Source of the DNA: Pseudomonas sp. 7P_10.2_Bac1
Lineage (GTDB): Bacteria > Pseudomonadota > Gammaproteobacteria > Pseudomonadales > Pseudomonadaceae
Assembly: GCF_025465935.1 (NCBI RefSeq)
Contig: NZ_JANLNV010000058.1
Coordinates: 124,001 to 188,000, forward strand
Direction of reading: 5' to 3'
Length of the DNA: 64,000 bases
Part shown: piece by piece, positions 1-10,706 of the stretch
Layout of the letters: every line of letters starts with the position of its first letter
Position numbering within the stretch: position 1 is the stretch's first letter
The notes under the pieces: generated by a model
What the model was told of the DNA's origin: nothing
The model's database searches: none
The model's input: only the letters and a program-made list of their open reading frames with translations
Translations under genes and position numbers: made by a program

Positions 1-11
1 CCCCCTACCTG

Positions 12-3000
12 GTGTTTGCCGCCACACTGCAGCCGACGCTTTTCTGCGGCACGATGACCAACGCACCGCGTTTGCTTTCATCCGTCCTCCACTACTTCGA
101 CGGCGCGACCGCCAAGCTCATCGAAGAAGTGGTCAACTTTGCCAGCCACAATACACGTCTCGACCTCGACACATTGCGTGAGCAACCGACGAGCCATGAC
201 AAAGAGGCGCGCAGCAAGCTGGCGGGTCGCCTCGTGGAATGGCATGACCGCATTCTAAACAAGCAGACTGGCTGGGCTCCGGCGCGCAAGGCGATGAAGG
301 AGTGCCTGGCACGCGATGACTTTGAGCTAACCTACCAAAGCATCACCAGAGATGACGCCAGTCGAGTAGATGAAGTACGGGCTTTTGCTGACTTCTATCG
401 TGAGAAGGAAGAGCAGAATCGCCTCATGTCATCTGAGATCCACAAGGTGATGAACGAGAGCACTTCCGTCCCGCAGATCGAGGGCAACGCTCGAAATTGG
501 TTCCTGCGATCCATGGATGAAATTGTGGGGATTGCAGACCTATGGGTAGACGGTCACAACCTTCAAGGTCGGCGCAGCAGCGAAGTCAGCAAATTCGCCC
601 CGCGCCTACTTACCATGCTCTGCGCAGCTGCCAACCACCTGACAGAACGCGCAGGCCGCACGGCAGACCTAGAGCATCACGCCGGCCTACGAATTGCCAT
701 CAGCGCACTGGAGCGCATCACCAAAGTTGCGGAGCGGCACGACGATACCGTTTGGGACATCTCACGGGTCAGTGGCTGGCTTCAGTGGCCGACTGAGTGG
801 TTGGCGACGTCAACGGACGATGACGCACAGCATCAACTCGCCTCCCTCACGGGAATGCTTGAGAACGGTATCGACAACTTGGTGCTCGCCGAGCAGGCGC
901 TGGAACGCAAGAATTTTCGACACGCCCTGCTCTTGACCCTCAATCACCAGGATGAACACAAAGGGTCGGTGACAGACAACATCAAGGCGATCAAGCGCTT
1001 GTTCTCGGAAGAAGTCTATCAATGCAACACCCGCAGCGTAGAGATGCGCGGTCTACTTGATGACGCGAACATCGCCTCCCTGATTGATGATGAACGTCAC
1101 TATCAACTCACCGGTGAGCTCGAACACCTGCAAGATCAGCTCAAGAACCTTCGGATGCTGGACGACCTGAGCGAGATTCACGCAAGCCTCGATGAGCTGC
1201 AATCCAGCATCATTGCCAAATTCAGCTTCAAAAGGGAGGAGCTTGAAAGATCGTTGGAGGCTCTGACCAAGCAGGCGCTGGTCGACCGAGGCGTCGATTG
1301 GGTGCCTGCCGCCTGGCTGGCTCAAATCCGCTCAGCGCTGAGCACACACGACACCACAGTCGCCGAGGAGATGCTTGGCCATCTCAAGTACTCCCTGGAA
1401 TCGGGATCCGCCTTGGAGAGCGACACCGAAAGTGGATCCGAGCTGCTCAAGCGCTTCCTGACACTCGAACCCAAGCTGCACTCGGTACTTGCCGAGAGTC
1501 GAAACAAGCGAGAAGTCGTCCGACACCTTGCAAGCGAACACATCGATGGACTGTCCTTGGAGTCGCTGCCCTCCTACTTCAAATCGGCTATTGAAGATCT
1601 GGTTGGTCTGCGCCGCCGAGTCAAAGCGCTGGACAAATCGACCTACGAAGAACTGGTGAAGATCTTCTACGCTCTGGGTTTGGAGGCTGTTCACCCTACC
1701 TTTACTAGCGACACGCCGAGGCGCACAGGGTTTACCTCCCACGGGAGGATCTCACACCTGAGCATGACCGTAAAACCACGCGACACTGGGCGCGGGATCG
1801 TGTTCTTCAACGAAAAATCGGAAGCCCAGGCCGTCAATATCCTGCTGGCAACGACGGATTGGACGATCGAAGAGCTTCGCGCGTTGGTTACAGAGCAAAC
1901 CCACTTCCTCTACGACCGCACGATTCTCATCTCCGGGCGGGAGCTTTCCAACGAGGAGCGAAACGGGCTGGCAAAATTCTCCAAGCAGCAGAAGCATACG
2001 CTGCTGCATGTCGACCCCGTTTTGCTGGCCATGCTTGCCGGTCTTGGGGTACCCGAACAATTCCGTCTCAAGACGTTCTTGCAACTGAGTTTACCGTGGA
2101 CATTCAGCAACCCGTACACCGGAAACCAGATGCAGCCTGCGCCTCCTGAAATGCGCTACGGTCGCCAAAGTGACATCAAGTCGCTCATAACCATGCGCAA
2201 CGGTGCTGCCATGATCTTTGGGGGCCGTCAGCTAGGCAAGACCACCCTTCTGAACGAGACGCGACGGTGCTTCCACAACCCTGAGCAGCATCGCCATGCG
2301 TTCTTGCACCAGATGGATGGCAACCTCGACCGGGCGAATCTGTCGGGCGATGAGCTGGACAAGCACCGCAAGCATGTCTGGGGCAAGATCTACAATGACG
2401 CCGTTTCGAGCGGGCTGATCAAGGCTTCTTACGGGCTCGATACGGCGGCAATGGTGACTGCGCTTTCGGATTATTTCCGCAAGGACAATCCCGACTCTCT
2501 GATGGTGTGCCTGGATGAAATCGACCCCATCCTAGGTCTTGATGCCGCCAACGGTTTCCGGATCTTCCGCGAGCTGAGCGGCTTGGTTAACAACAGCAAT
2601 GGCCGCTTCAAAGTCGTCATTGCCGGACTTGAGAACGTTCGCCGATTCGCGGATGCACCGAACTATCCGCTGCATCAACTTGGCAGTGCGATCCAGGTCT
2701 CAATTATGAGCCCAGCGGAAGCCCTGCAGCTCATCCGCGAGCCGCTTGGCTACCTGGGCTATGAATTTGATTCGCCCTTGTTGATGAACCGGATCCTTGT
2801 CGAAACAAACCGTCACCCTGGATTGATTCACATCGTCTGCCATGAGCTGATCCATATGCTCAGCGCTCGACACGATCGACGGATTGGCTCGACCACTATC
2901 ACAGCTGACGATATTGAGCAGATTCGCAAGGATCCACTCATCCGTCAGCTGATTTGCGACCGGTTCGACATCACCCTTAACCTCGACCTGCGCTACAAGC

Positions 3001-4346
3001 TGATCGCCTACAGCTTGATCGCACAGAGCACGAGCAGCTTCTCACCGAGCCGAGCGAAGGCAATCGTTGAAGAGTGGGCACCTCAACTGTTTGAACCCAT
3101 GACCGAAGCCCAGTTCGAGGCCTTCCTCGATGAGCTTTGCGGCCTGGGTGTTTTGCAGCACATGCGACGCGCTGAGGGCGGTAAGGAATATGCGCTGCGT
3201 AACGCCAACATCATGAACCTCGTAGGCGGGCCCCAGAAGATCGCTGACAAGCTCTTTGCAGCCGTAGACGCGATTCACGAAAACGATCCCCTGTCAGCTC
3301 ACGCTTATCCTGAAAACGCCACCCGCCCCTCTCCGCTCACGCTGCGAGATGAGAAGCTGCTCATCAGTGAAGATGCGCGAGAGAAGCCTCTGGCAGGAGT
3401 GATCGAGGCACGCTCCTCGAATTACTCGGTAGGCGTTATCACAGGCTCTGAAGCCTTGGGCTTAAACCCACAGTGGATGGAAGAATCGTTGCTGGCGATC
3501 GGTGAGGAAGAGCCCGTCATCAACAACAATAACTACGGTCGCTATCACGCATTTCAGAAGAAAGACACGGAGCTGGGATCGTCCAGCGACTTCAAGAAGC
3601 TGTTACATGAAAGCGTGCTTAACGTTCAGTCCGCTCACAAGCACATCATGCTGTTCGTGGAGCTTACGGGTGATCGTCCTCTGACCAACACTCTGGACTT
3701 GCTTGATGTTGCGCATGAGGCAAGGCTGCACAGCAATGCCAAACGCAACCGAGTCCGGCTGGTGTTCCTGATGACGCCGCGCGCGCTTTGGCAATGGGAG
3801 TCGCACCCAGAGCTGATCGCCGGGCGAGAGTCCCAGCAGCCGTTCATCGCACTGGATGTGTGGAAGACAACGGCCCTGGCGCACCTGCTCAACAAGCTTG
3901 AGCTAGAGAACACCTCCACATCGGTGGCGACCCTGGAGAAGTACAGCCAAGGTTGGTACTTCTCGCTGGACAAATTGCTCACGGCCAAGGACAAAAAATC
4001 CGATGTGGTGCGTATCAGCTCATTTGGCCAGGCCTACACCTCTTTACTGAATGCCAAGCCCAAAAGCATGGAGGAATTCCTGCAGAAGGCCGGTGTTTAT
4101 GCAGTGGAATGGGCAAAGCCTGTCCTGAGCGCGCTATGCGAAGAGGAGCGATTCGACGAGGACGATCTTGAGCTTCAACTCATGGAGTCCTATGATCACG
4201 TCAACCCGCAGCAAGCTCGTCATTGGCTGTCTCGTTTGCGCTTGATTGTGCCCTGTAAAAGTAGCTCGAAGAAGAGCCTCTACTGCGTTCCGGAGAGCAT
4301 CAAGGCCGCCCTTCTCGTTAAGTCACCTCAGGAAGCCAGGGCATGA
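12..4346 (+). CDS. Giant P-loop ATPase, first gene of a DISARM-like defence operon (5' end may lie outside the window)
   Basis: About 1444 residues. The frame is open to the left edge and the apparent start is a GTG at position 12, so the true start may lie upstream. The first ~560 residues are mostly helical with charged heptad-like stretches (roughly 355-420). A mixed region follows (~575-700), then an AAA/STAND- or ORC-like ATPase core. That core has a Walker A (GGRQLGKTTLL, ~737-747) and a Walker B (LMVCLDEID, ~829-837). The tail of ~500 residues has no motif I recognise. The stop overlaps the next gene by 4 bp, so they are translationally coupled. Coupling to DrmE/DrmA/DrmB-like genes suggests an anti-phage sensor or motor, but this is inferred from context. 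I do not recognise the full-length family. No nuclease or methylase motif was seen. Confidence 0.8.
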   Translation: MFAATLQPTLFCGTMTNAPRLLSSVLHYFDGATAKLIEEVVNFASHNTRLDLDTLREQPTSHDKEARSKLAGRLVEWHDRILNKQTGWAPARKAMKECLARDDFELTYQSITRDDASRVDEVRAFADFYREKEEQNRLMSSEIHKVMNESTSVPQIEGNARNWFLRSMDEIVGIADLWVDGHNLQGRRSSEVSKFAPRLLTMLCAAANHLTERAGRTADLEHHAGLRIAISALERITKVAERHDDTVWDISRVSGWLQWPTEWLATSTDDDAQHQLASLTGMLENGIDNLVLAEQALERKNFRHALLLTLNHQDEHKGSVTDNIKAIKRLFSEEVYQCNTRSVEMRGLLDDANIASLIDDERHYQLTGELEHLQDQLKNLRMLDDLSEIHASLDELQSSIIAKFSFKREELERSLEALTKQALVDRGVDWVPAAWLAQIRSALSTHDTTVAEEMLGHLKYSLESGSALESDTESGSELLKRFLTLEPKLHSVLAESRNKREVVRHLASEHIDGLSLESLPSYFKSAIEDLVGLRRRVKALDKSTYEELVKIFYALGLEAVHPTFTSDTPRRTGFTSHGRISHLSMTVKPRDTGRGIVFFNEKSEAQAVNILLATTDWTIEELRALVTEQTHFLYDRTILISGRELSNEERNGLAKFSKQQKHTLLHVDPVLLAMLAGLGVPEQFRLKTFLQLSLPWTFSNPYTGNQMQPAPPEMRYGRQSDIKSLITMRNGAAMIFGGRQLGKTTLLNETRRCFHNPEQHRHAFLHQMDGNLDRANLSGDELDKHRKHVWGKIYNDAVSSGLIKASYGLDTAAMVTALSDYFRKDNPDSLMVCLDEIDPILGLDAANGFRIFRELSGLVNNSNGRFKVVIAGLENVRRFADAPNYPLHQLGSAIQVSIMSPAEALQLIREPLGYLGYEFDSPLLMNRILVETNRHPGLIHIVCHELIHMLSARHDRRIGSTTITADDIEQIRKDPLIRQLICDRFDITLNLDLRYKLIAYSLIAQSTSSFSPSRAKAIVEEWAPQLFEPMTEAQFEAFLDELCGLGVLQHMRRAEGGKEYALRNANIMNLVGGPQKIADKLFAAVDAIHENDPLSAHAYPENATRPSPLTLRDEKLLISEDAREKPLAGVIEARSSNYSVGVITGSEALGLNPQWMEESLLAIGEEEPVINNNNYGRYHAFQKKDTELGSSSDFKKLLHESVLNVQSAHKHIMLFVELTGDRPLTNTLDLLDVAHEARLHSNAKRNRVRLVFLMTPRALWQWESHPELIAGRESQQPFIALDVWKTTALAHLLNKLELENTSTSVATLEKYSQGWYFSLDKLLTAKDKKSDVVRISSFGQAYTSLLNAKPKSMEEFLQKAGVYAVEWAKPVLSALCEEERFDEDDLELQLMESYDHVNPQQARHWLSRLRLIVPCKSSSKKSLYCVPESIKAALLVKSPQEARA

Positions 4347-7126
4347 ACATGTCCAAAGCGATTGCAGGCCAAGGAGACTGGGTTCAGGCAATGAAAGATG
4401 CCTGGGGCTCTGTCCCGGCCAGTGACCTGCTCAATCCGGATTCCAAGTATTGGGGCGTGATTAACCTGTCCGCACCGGACAGCGCCGAGTGCGCAAGTTT
4501 CGCCATGGCCGGCAGAGCACTCAAATATGGCCGTTCAATGGCTATAGCGCTCCCGGTGCTGGGTGGGGAAGCCCTGACCCGACTGATGGTGTACCTTCAC
4601 CGCATCCGTATGGACGCCCTGCAGGGAGGCATTCGCTCGCCTTGGCTGAACCCCTCGAACATGGAGCAATCGCCACACGTCGTGTTCATCTCACGCCCTC
4701 GGGCCGGATTCCATGACATTTCACGAGTGGCTGATTTGCGTGCTCGCGTGCTGCGAGGCTCGGATACCAAACGCACCAAGGCATCGACATCTCAGACCCT
4801 CGTAGTCGATGGTTCATCCGGCGTGATGGATCTGGTTGAAACCATAGGCAGAGGTAGCAAGCCTTTCATATTCGTCATTGACGGCACCCGAGGGGGCAAT
4901 GACAACGCTGCTGCCGTTGATAGCGCGCTAGAAGAGAGCTTTCCGCAGGTTCCCAGAATTACTCTGCTCTCCCTGGGGGACAACGAGTCCCTGGGCAAGA
5001 TGCGTACAAACGGATCACGTAGTCACCTTTGGCTCATGAGGATGGGTGACAAGCATTTGCTGCACCCTCCTGCCATACCTGGATGCCATTTTGCGTTGAC
5101 GGTAATTCAGGATGCCAGAGCCAACGCTGAGCTGGGACAGATAGCTGATCGTTTCTTTGGACTAAGGCGAGAGCTTGAACGGCAAGACGTGGTGCTGAAA
5201 AACCGCCTGGCTGTCATCGGAAAAGTCTTCCGCAGCTTCAATGAGTTGCCCGTCCCACTGCGGTATCTGGAAAGCACTTTGCAAGCGGCGACACGCCCGG
5301 GCCTCTATCCCATTCGCTGCCTGGAGCGATGGCTGGAAATCGCGGGACAAGGAAGCACGCTGTACGCGCAGTCGGACATGAACTCCCGCAACCTGATTAA
5401 CCAAATGACGGGTGTGCATCAACTCTTTGGGGAGTCCACCACTGGAAAAGCGGCATGGCTGCTGAAGCATCTCCAGGGGGCCTTTGCTGAGCAGCGTGCC
5501 ACATTGGTGTTGTGTGGTAGTCCGCATGAAGTAACTGCCCTACAGGACTGGCTCGACAGTGAGCTTGATGAGGGATGGAACGGCACGATCCAGATCAGTG
5601 CCATGGATGGCGTGAAGGCTTATCGGCAGTATGGTGGCCCCGTTACGGACGTGATTATCACAGGGATGCTGTGGCCCAGCAGACAGCACTGGCTTGCGAC
5701 GCCCTGCAGGCGGTTGATGATCCCTTCCTATGAATACGAGAAACCTTACCTTCAGCGGATGCTTCAGCTTTGGTGGATCAACCATGGCGCCGAGAGCTAC
5801 AGAGACGGCGACAAGCTCACGCAGTGGCAGCTAGGTTGGACTGACCGCCGTTGCGAAGATCTCGAAACCGATTCGCAATCACTGGCCCTTGAGCCAACCT
5901 ACTACCCGGATTGCAGCCAATACCCGCCCCGCGTACGCCACGTGGCGATACCACTCGATATGGAGTATGAGAACTGGTTCGACTTACTGGTAGAGCAACC
6001 CGTAGAGCCCAAGGCGTCAGTCCAGGGTGGAGAGGCATTAGCTCCCGACCTGGTGTGGATCTCCATCGAAGGGGCAGATGCAGAGTTGCCCTGGAGCAAA
6101 ACTCGTCCGGTGCTTGTGCTACGGGAGGAGGAAATACACCCGACCCAACCGGATGATCTCGCTGCCGGTGACCAGATCATACTGCTCAAGCACACAGACG
6201 AGCGAATCGCTACACAAGAAACACTTTTCGAGATGGTGGCTGTCTCGGAAGGCCTGCAGCAATTTCTTCGTGCCGCAGGCCGCTGGAAAACAATGGTAGA
6301 CGGCGTCAGTGCTCGAATGTCAGTAGCGCAGGTTCAAATCCACCTACGCAAGGAAGGTGTGACGGTAGGCGATGCCACGGTTGCCAGTTGGTACCGTCAC
6401 AAGGTCTACGGCCCCCGTGATCGAGCAGCGGTCACAGTCTTTGCCCGGCTCTCCGGCACAAAGCAACCCGAAAAAGCTTCGGTCTATGTGAGCAACGGCA
6501 TCGAGCAGTTACGTGTAGCTCACCAAAAAATTGGCAAGGAGCTTCGCAAGGCGATTCTGGAACGCGGTAAAGGTGCGACGACCATCGAGATTGGCCAGCT
6601 GAAGGTCGATGGCCATGCTTTCGACGACATGATCGAATTCGCACGGGTATCGTCAATACGCGCCCCCTCCGTTCACGTTGTCGCGTCAAAAGATGAGGCA
6701 CTGATTGATATCGCGAACGACATTATCCAAGCCCACCCGGGACGCATCTGCCTGACCAACCCGGCAGTCAAATCGATGCGAGACTCGGTGTACGCGAATG
6801 TCACAAGGTTTAGGACGTGCTTGTCGCTCATGGCCACGCAGCTCTATGACCATTACAACAACAGGACGATCCGGTTTAACGAAGTGCTCAAGCATTTCGA
6901 ACAGGAGCTTATCGTTTTCAAGCCCCAGATGTCCCCCGTAACGATGGGGATGTATGCGGACGATCGCAGGTACAAGGGCAAGCCCGCCGACATGAACAAG
7001 CACTTTTGCCTGGGCAATGCTCGCGACCCGGTACGCACCCTGCGCATTCATTACGAATGGGACGCCGATGACAAGCTGCTCGTGATCCATCACGCCGGTA
7101 AACACCTGGAAACCACTCAATCTTAA
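4343..7126 (+). CDS. DrmE-like protein of a DISARM-type system
   Basis: 927 residues, starting at an ATG inside the stop of the preceding ATPase gene and ending 6 bp before the helicase gene. The fold reads as alternating alpha/beta with two helicase-like halves that lack an intact Walker A or DExH box. Segments such as TLVLCGSPHEVTALQDWL (~390) and DVIITGMLWPSRQHW (~435) resemble degenerate motor-domain strands. The charged C-terminal part (~600-800) looks like a nucleic-acid-binding module. Size, lack of catalytic motifs and position next to drmA/drmB homologues match DrmE of class 2 DISARM, a protein of unknown mechanism. The assignment rests on context and general resemblance, so the family name is tentative. 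The gene itself is certain. Confidence 0.75.
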   Translation: MNMSKAIAGQGDWVQAMKDAWGSVPASDLLNPDSKYWGVINLSAPDSAECASFAMAGRALKYGRSMAIALPVLGGEALTRLMVYLHRIRMDALQGGIRSPWLNPSNMEQSPHVVFISRPRAGFHDISRVADLRARVLRGSDTKRTKASTSQTLVVDGSSGVMDLVETIGRGSKPFIFVIDGTRGGNDNAAAVDSALEESFPQVPRITLLSLGDNESLGKMRTNGSRSHLWLMRMGDKHLLHPPAIPGCHFALTVIQDARANAELGQIADRFFGLRRELERQDVVLKNRLAVIGKVFRSFNELPVPLRYLESTLQAATRPGLYPIRCLERWLEIAGQGSTLYAQSDMNSRNLINQMTGVHQLFGESTTGKAAWLLKHLQGAFAEQRATLVLCGSPHEVTALQDWLDSELDEGWNGTIQISAMDGVKAYRQYGGPVTDVIITGMLWPSRQHWLATPCRRLMIPSYEYEKPYLQRMLQLWWINHGAESYRDGDKLTQWQLGWTDRRCEDLETDSQSLALEPTYYPDCSQYPPRVRHVAIPLDMEYENWFDLLVEQPVEPKASVQGGEALAPDLVWISIEGADAELPWSKTRPVLVLREEEIHPTQPDDLAAGDQIILLKHTDERIATQETLFEMVAVSEGLQQFLRAAGRWKTMVDGVSARMSVAQVQIHLRKEGVTVGDATVASWYRHKVYGPRDRAAVTVFARLSGTKQPEKASVYVSNGIEQLRVAHQKIGKELRKAILERGKGATTIEIGQLKVDGHAFDDMIEFARVSSIRAPSVHVVASKDEALIDIANDIIQAHPGRICLTNPAVKSMRDSVYANVTRFRTCLSLMATQLYDHYNNRTIRFNEVLKHFEQELIVFKPQMSPVTMGMYADDRRYKGKPADMNKHFCLGNARDPVRTLRIHYEWDADDKLLVIHHAGKHLETTQS

Positions 7127-7132
7127 GGACGA

Positions 7133-10100
7133 ATGATGGATCTCACTTATCGGCAGAAGATGGGGCTGACGGCAGCTTTTCTGAAAGAGATGCGCCTACG
7201 GCTTAGCGACAAGGATGTGGATGTACTACCTCCGGATGGCAAGCTGTATGACGGCATCGAGCCCAGTCGCCTCAACTTGGTTGGCTGCCTTGGCCCAGCC
7301 CCTGATCCTGACTACACCGGGCCGCAACCCCCGAACTCGATTGGTATTGTGTTGCTGGTCTCTCCCGATGAAGAGGGTGTGATCAAGTGTGAGTTGGGTG
7401 GCCAGTTCGACGTAGTTCATCGCTATATCCCTGATCTGCGCAGCATGGAGGAAAATCTCGTGCTGGAAGAAGGTTCGCCTAAGAAAGCTCAGACCCTTCC
7501 CATAGCGTTCAAGCGATACTCCATCAGTTTCTCTTCGATCATCCTGGATCTAGACCCTAGGAAACCAAACGAGTGGATATCGGCTAGAACTGAGATGTCG
7601 GCCATTCTCAATGATGAACAACAACGTTGGATGAGCGACCCAAGAGTCATGCGTCGCTGCCAGACCAACGCCAACGGTAATGCGCGCTTCAATTTCGACT
7701 GGAGCGAGACCGCCCTTGTCGATCAGGTGAGCCTCAACCGCACGGTTCATGAGCAAATCATCAGCGACCGAAGCGCGATCCTGAACTATGGAGTCAATCT
7801 GCGAGGTCGCCTCCGCCCTACTCCTTCGGCATTCGGAACGAGTGCCAACGGTAGCTTCTTGTTGGAAGTCTTTCTGGAGAATCAGACGACCACTGAGCAT
7901 GCTCGCGCGTTTGGTGTTGATTCGCCCTATCTCCTGGATGCCCGTTTGGTGGTGAAGCTCACCGCAGGCCAGAGCCACAAGGTTCCACATCGGCTGCAGC
8001 CCGAGGAATACAGGTACCGGGATGATGATGGTCTTCCAGGCTATGGCATCAGTTGCGCAGTACTGGAGGTCGACAAGAACCAATTCATGACAGATGGGAT
8101 GCCCACCTTCGCTCAGCCTCGTGTTGAGGCGCCATCGCCGGCTGACATGAAGATGGAGTATGCCCCAAGCTATGAGTTACTCGCGCGTGACCCTCTACTG
8201 GTTTGCGACAGCCTTTTGAAGGCTCAGGAACGCTATCTGGGAGAGTGGGCGCAACGCATCAGTGCGCTGGAGTCCGCTGGACTGATGGCCGACCGAGACG
8301 TTGCACTGGCTGATCGGGACGCCTTCCGCCAGGAAACAGCCCGGATACGCGATGGCGTTGATCTTCTGCGCGAACATGGCGACCTGCGCCAATGCTTCCA
8401 GTGGATGAACGAAGCGATGGCAGCCGCCATCAAGATCCAAGGTAAACAATTCACCGGTTGGCACCTGTTCCAGCTAGGGTTCATTCTGACTCAGATCCGA
8501 TCAGTCTACGAACGCCATGCTCCTCTGGATGAGCTACGAGGGAGCATGGAGACAGCCGATGTGCTTTGGTTCGCCACCGGCGGTGGCAAGACTGAGGCGT
8601 ATCTCGGCATCATCAGCATGGCGCTGCTCTACAGTCGACTGAAGGGGCGCGAACACGGCACAACTGCCTGGCTGCGCTTTCCCCTGCGTATGCTGTCGGT
8701 GCAGCAGTTCCAACGCCTGTCTTACGTGCTGGCTCAGACCAACAAGATCCGTCATTGCGAACGGCTCGGTGGATGGCCGCTCACCATTGGCTATTACACA
8801 GGGGAAGGCACGCCTAATCGCATCAGCAGCACCTACGGGGAAGACATATACAAAGGCTTCTTACCATCGCTCAGTGGGGATCGCCTCAAGTCGTATCAAT
8901 TCATCACCGACTGCCCATATTGCGGTACCGTCGGGTCGATCAGCATTGAAACGGACATGGCGCAGGCCCGCATCAAGCATGTGTGCAACAACCCTGAGTG
9001 CTGGTCTAACTGTGATGCCGACCCTGGCGAGCATGGCCAAGGCATCAAGGGCGAAATAGGAATCTACGTATCAGACGAAGAATGCTACCGGTATCTCCCC
9101 TCGGTGCTGGTCGGTACCGTCGACAAGCTGGCCGTCATCGGCCACAACCACCGGTTCGTCAATTTCTTTGGCGGCGCCCGGTTCTTCTGCCCAGAGCACG
9201 GATTCTCTCAGCGATCCAAATGCGAGCATCGCCGCATCGGGAAGCAGGGCGAAAAATCGGAAGCGGTCGAGTGCGGCAATAATACCCGGACAAGCACCAT
9301 CAGAGTGGTGCCTATCGGCCTCATGAAAGACCTAGGATTTTCATTCCTGGTACAAGACGAACTACACCTGCTGCGCGAGTCGTTGGGTAATTTCGACGCT
9401 CACTACGAGACGCTGCTCAACGCGCTGCAGATCAGCCATGGCGGTCGTGCGCCTAAAGTGCTTTCGGCAACGGCAACGATCAAAGATTTTGAAGACCACA
9501 TTCATCATCTGTACCTGCGCAATGCCGTTCGGTTTCCAGCCCCTGGCGTGAACCAGGGCGAGTCTTTCTACGCCCGTAAAGCGAAGGATGTTGAAACAGG
9601 CTCAGCGCTGATTCGTCGATGGTTCACAGGCATTCTCCCAATCGGTCGAAGCAGAGTCGCCATGAAGGCGGTGGCAGAGGCAAGCTCCCGATTCCTGGAT
9701 CAGGTCGATGACTGGCGAACCAAGCTGGCAAAAAGCGATGGGCAACTCCTTCAAGCCATTGGCCTTGGCAGTGACCAAGCCGAGGACGCCCTGCGTTACA
9801 TCGAAAAAAACTTGAACACTGATCTCGTGTACGCCAACAGCAAACGCAGCATCAGCGAAATCCAGCGGTACATGGAGGAAGTCAACTCCAGAACTGATGT
9901 CGAGCGAAAAGCCCGCTTGCTGGATGGTGAGACACGGCTGGACATGATCCTCGACGCCATCCGCCATGTTGAAAGCAAAGACGCGGACGATACCTGCCGG
10001 CACATCATCGCCACCAGCGTTGTGTCGCACGGCGTCGACATCGCGGAACTGAATTTCATGATCGTCGCAGGCTGGCCGAAATCGACAGCCGAGTATATTC

Positions 10101-10696
10101 AGGCTTCTGCCCGAAGTGGTCGCGTTCATCCAGGAATCGTCCTGTGCGTGCTCTCCTCTCATCAGCTTTTCGAGTCCGGCGTATTCATGAACTTCGGCGA
10201 CTACCACACCTTCCTTGATCGCCTCGTGGACTCGGTTCCCATCAACCGGTTTGCCCCGAACATCATCGACCGCACGCTCCCCGGGATCATGTCTGCGGTG
10301 CTTCTCAACTGGGCGCCTCAACAACCATGGGGGGGCGGGTTGAACCACCAGGTAACCCACCTGGTTGCGCTGCTGCGCAGTGATATTGGAAAGACTGCAG
10401 CAGAGCAAATCAAGACCGTGGTGGTTAACGCCCTGCGTATCCCGGCAGCCTTGAACAGCAAATTCGATTCACGCGTCATAGCAGGCTTCAACGCGGCGCT
10501 GATATCACGTGTGGACAACGCGCTCTATGAGTTGGCGCGCTGGCCCGGCAGTAAGAACGATCAGAAGCTGAGGGATGCACTGGGCGATATTTTTGGATTT
10601 GCTCCGTTCCGCTCGTTCCGGGACATCGAGAACCAGATTCTGATCAAGTCGGTCAACCCTTCGGCAGACCAAGTCTTCATGGCCCTGGCCCGGTGA
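7133..10696 (+). CDS. drmA: DrmA-like superfamily 2 helicase with zinc-binding insert
   Basis: 1187 residues with a complete SF2 motor. Walker A is at ~480-492 (FATGGGKTEAYLGI), motif Ia at ~515 (LRMLSVQQFQRL), the DExH box at ~740 (VQDELHLL) and motif III at ~773 (LSATATI). Motifs V/VI lie at ~957-995 (SHGVDIAELNF, QASARSGRVHPG). Between motifs I and II there are Cys clusters (CPYC at ~592, CNNPEC at ~630, a Cys/His group at ~683) that probably bind zinc. The long N-terminal region precedes the motor as in DrmA proteins. The ATG follows AAGGACGA and lies 6 bp after the DrmE-like gene. In DISARM, DrmA works with the DUF1998 protein DrmB, and that gene follows here. Expected role: ATP-driven DNA translocation during phage exclusion. 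Confidence 0.8.
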   Translation: MMDLTYRQKMGLTAAFLKEMRLRLSDKDVDVLPPDGKLYDGIEPSRLNLVGCLGPAPDPDYTGPQPPNSIGIVLLVSPDEEGVIKCELGGQFDVVHRYIPDLRSMEENLVLEEGSPKKAQTLPIAFKRYSISFSSIILDLDPRKPNEWISARTEMSAILNDEQQRWMSDPRVMRRCQTNANGNARFNFDWSETALVDQVSLNRTVHEQIISDRSAILNYGVNLRGRLRPTPSAFGTSANGSFLLEVFLENQTTTEHARAFGVDSPYLLDARLVVKLTAGQSHKVPHRLQPEEYRYRDDDGLPGYGISCAVLEVDKNQFMTDGMPTFAQPRVEAPSPADMKMEYAPSYELLARDPLLVCDSLLKAQERYLGEWAQRISALESAGLMADRDVALADRDAFRQETARIRDGVDLLREHGDLRQCFQWMNEAMAAAIKIQGKQFTGWHLFQLGFILTQIRSVYERHAPLDELRGSMETADVLWFATGGGKTEAYLGIISMALLYSRLKGREHGTTAWLRFPLRMLSVQQFQRLSYVLAQTNKIRHCERLGGWPLTIGYYTGEGTPNRISSTYGEDIYKGFLPSLSGDRLKSYQFITDCPYCGTVGSISIETDMAQARIKHVCNNPECWSNCDADPGEHGQGIKGEIGIYVSDEECYRYLPSVLVGTVDKLAVIGHNHRFVNFFGGARFFCPEHGFSQRSKCEHRRIGKQGEKSEAVECGNNTRTSTIRVVPIGLMKDLGFSFLVQDELHLLRESLGNFDAHYETLLNALQISHGGRAPKVLSATATIKDFEDHIHHLYLRNAVRFPAPGVNQGESFYARKAKDVETGSALIRRWFTGILPIGRSRVAMKAVAEASSRFLDQVDDWRTKLAKSDGQLLQAIGLGSDQAEDALRYIEKNLNTDLVYANSKRSISEIQRYMEEVNSRTDVERKARLLDGETRLDMILDAIRHVESKDADDTCRHIIATSVVSHGVDIAELNFMIVAGWPKSTAEYIQASARSGRVHPGIVLCVLSSHQLFESGVFMNFGDYHTFLDRLVDSVPINRFAPNIIDRTLPGIMSAVLLNWAPQQPWGGGLNHQVTHLVALLRSDIGKTAAEQIKTVVVNALRIPAALNSKFDSRVIAGFNAALISRVDNALYELARWPGSKNDQKLRDALGDIFGFAPFRSFRDIENQILIKSVNPSADQVFMALAR

Positions 10697-10706
10697 GGAA
10701 GTAGCA

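Noticed and set aside
9602..10408. 268-codon minus-strand ORF inside the DrmA-like gene
   Set aside because: Antisense shadow of the helicase C-terminal motor; no ribosome site and no family resemblance.
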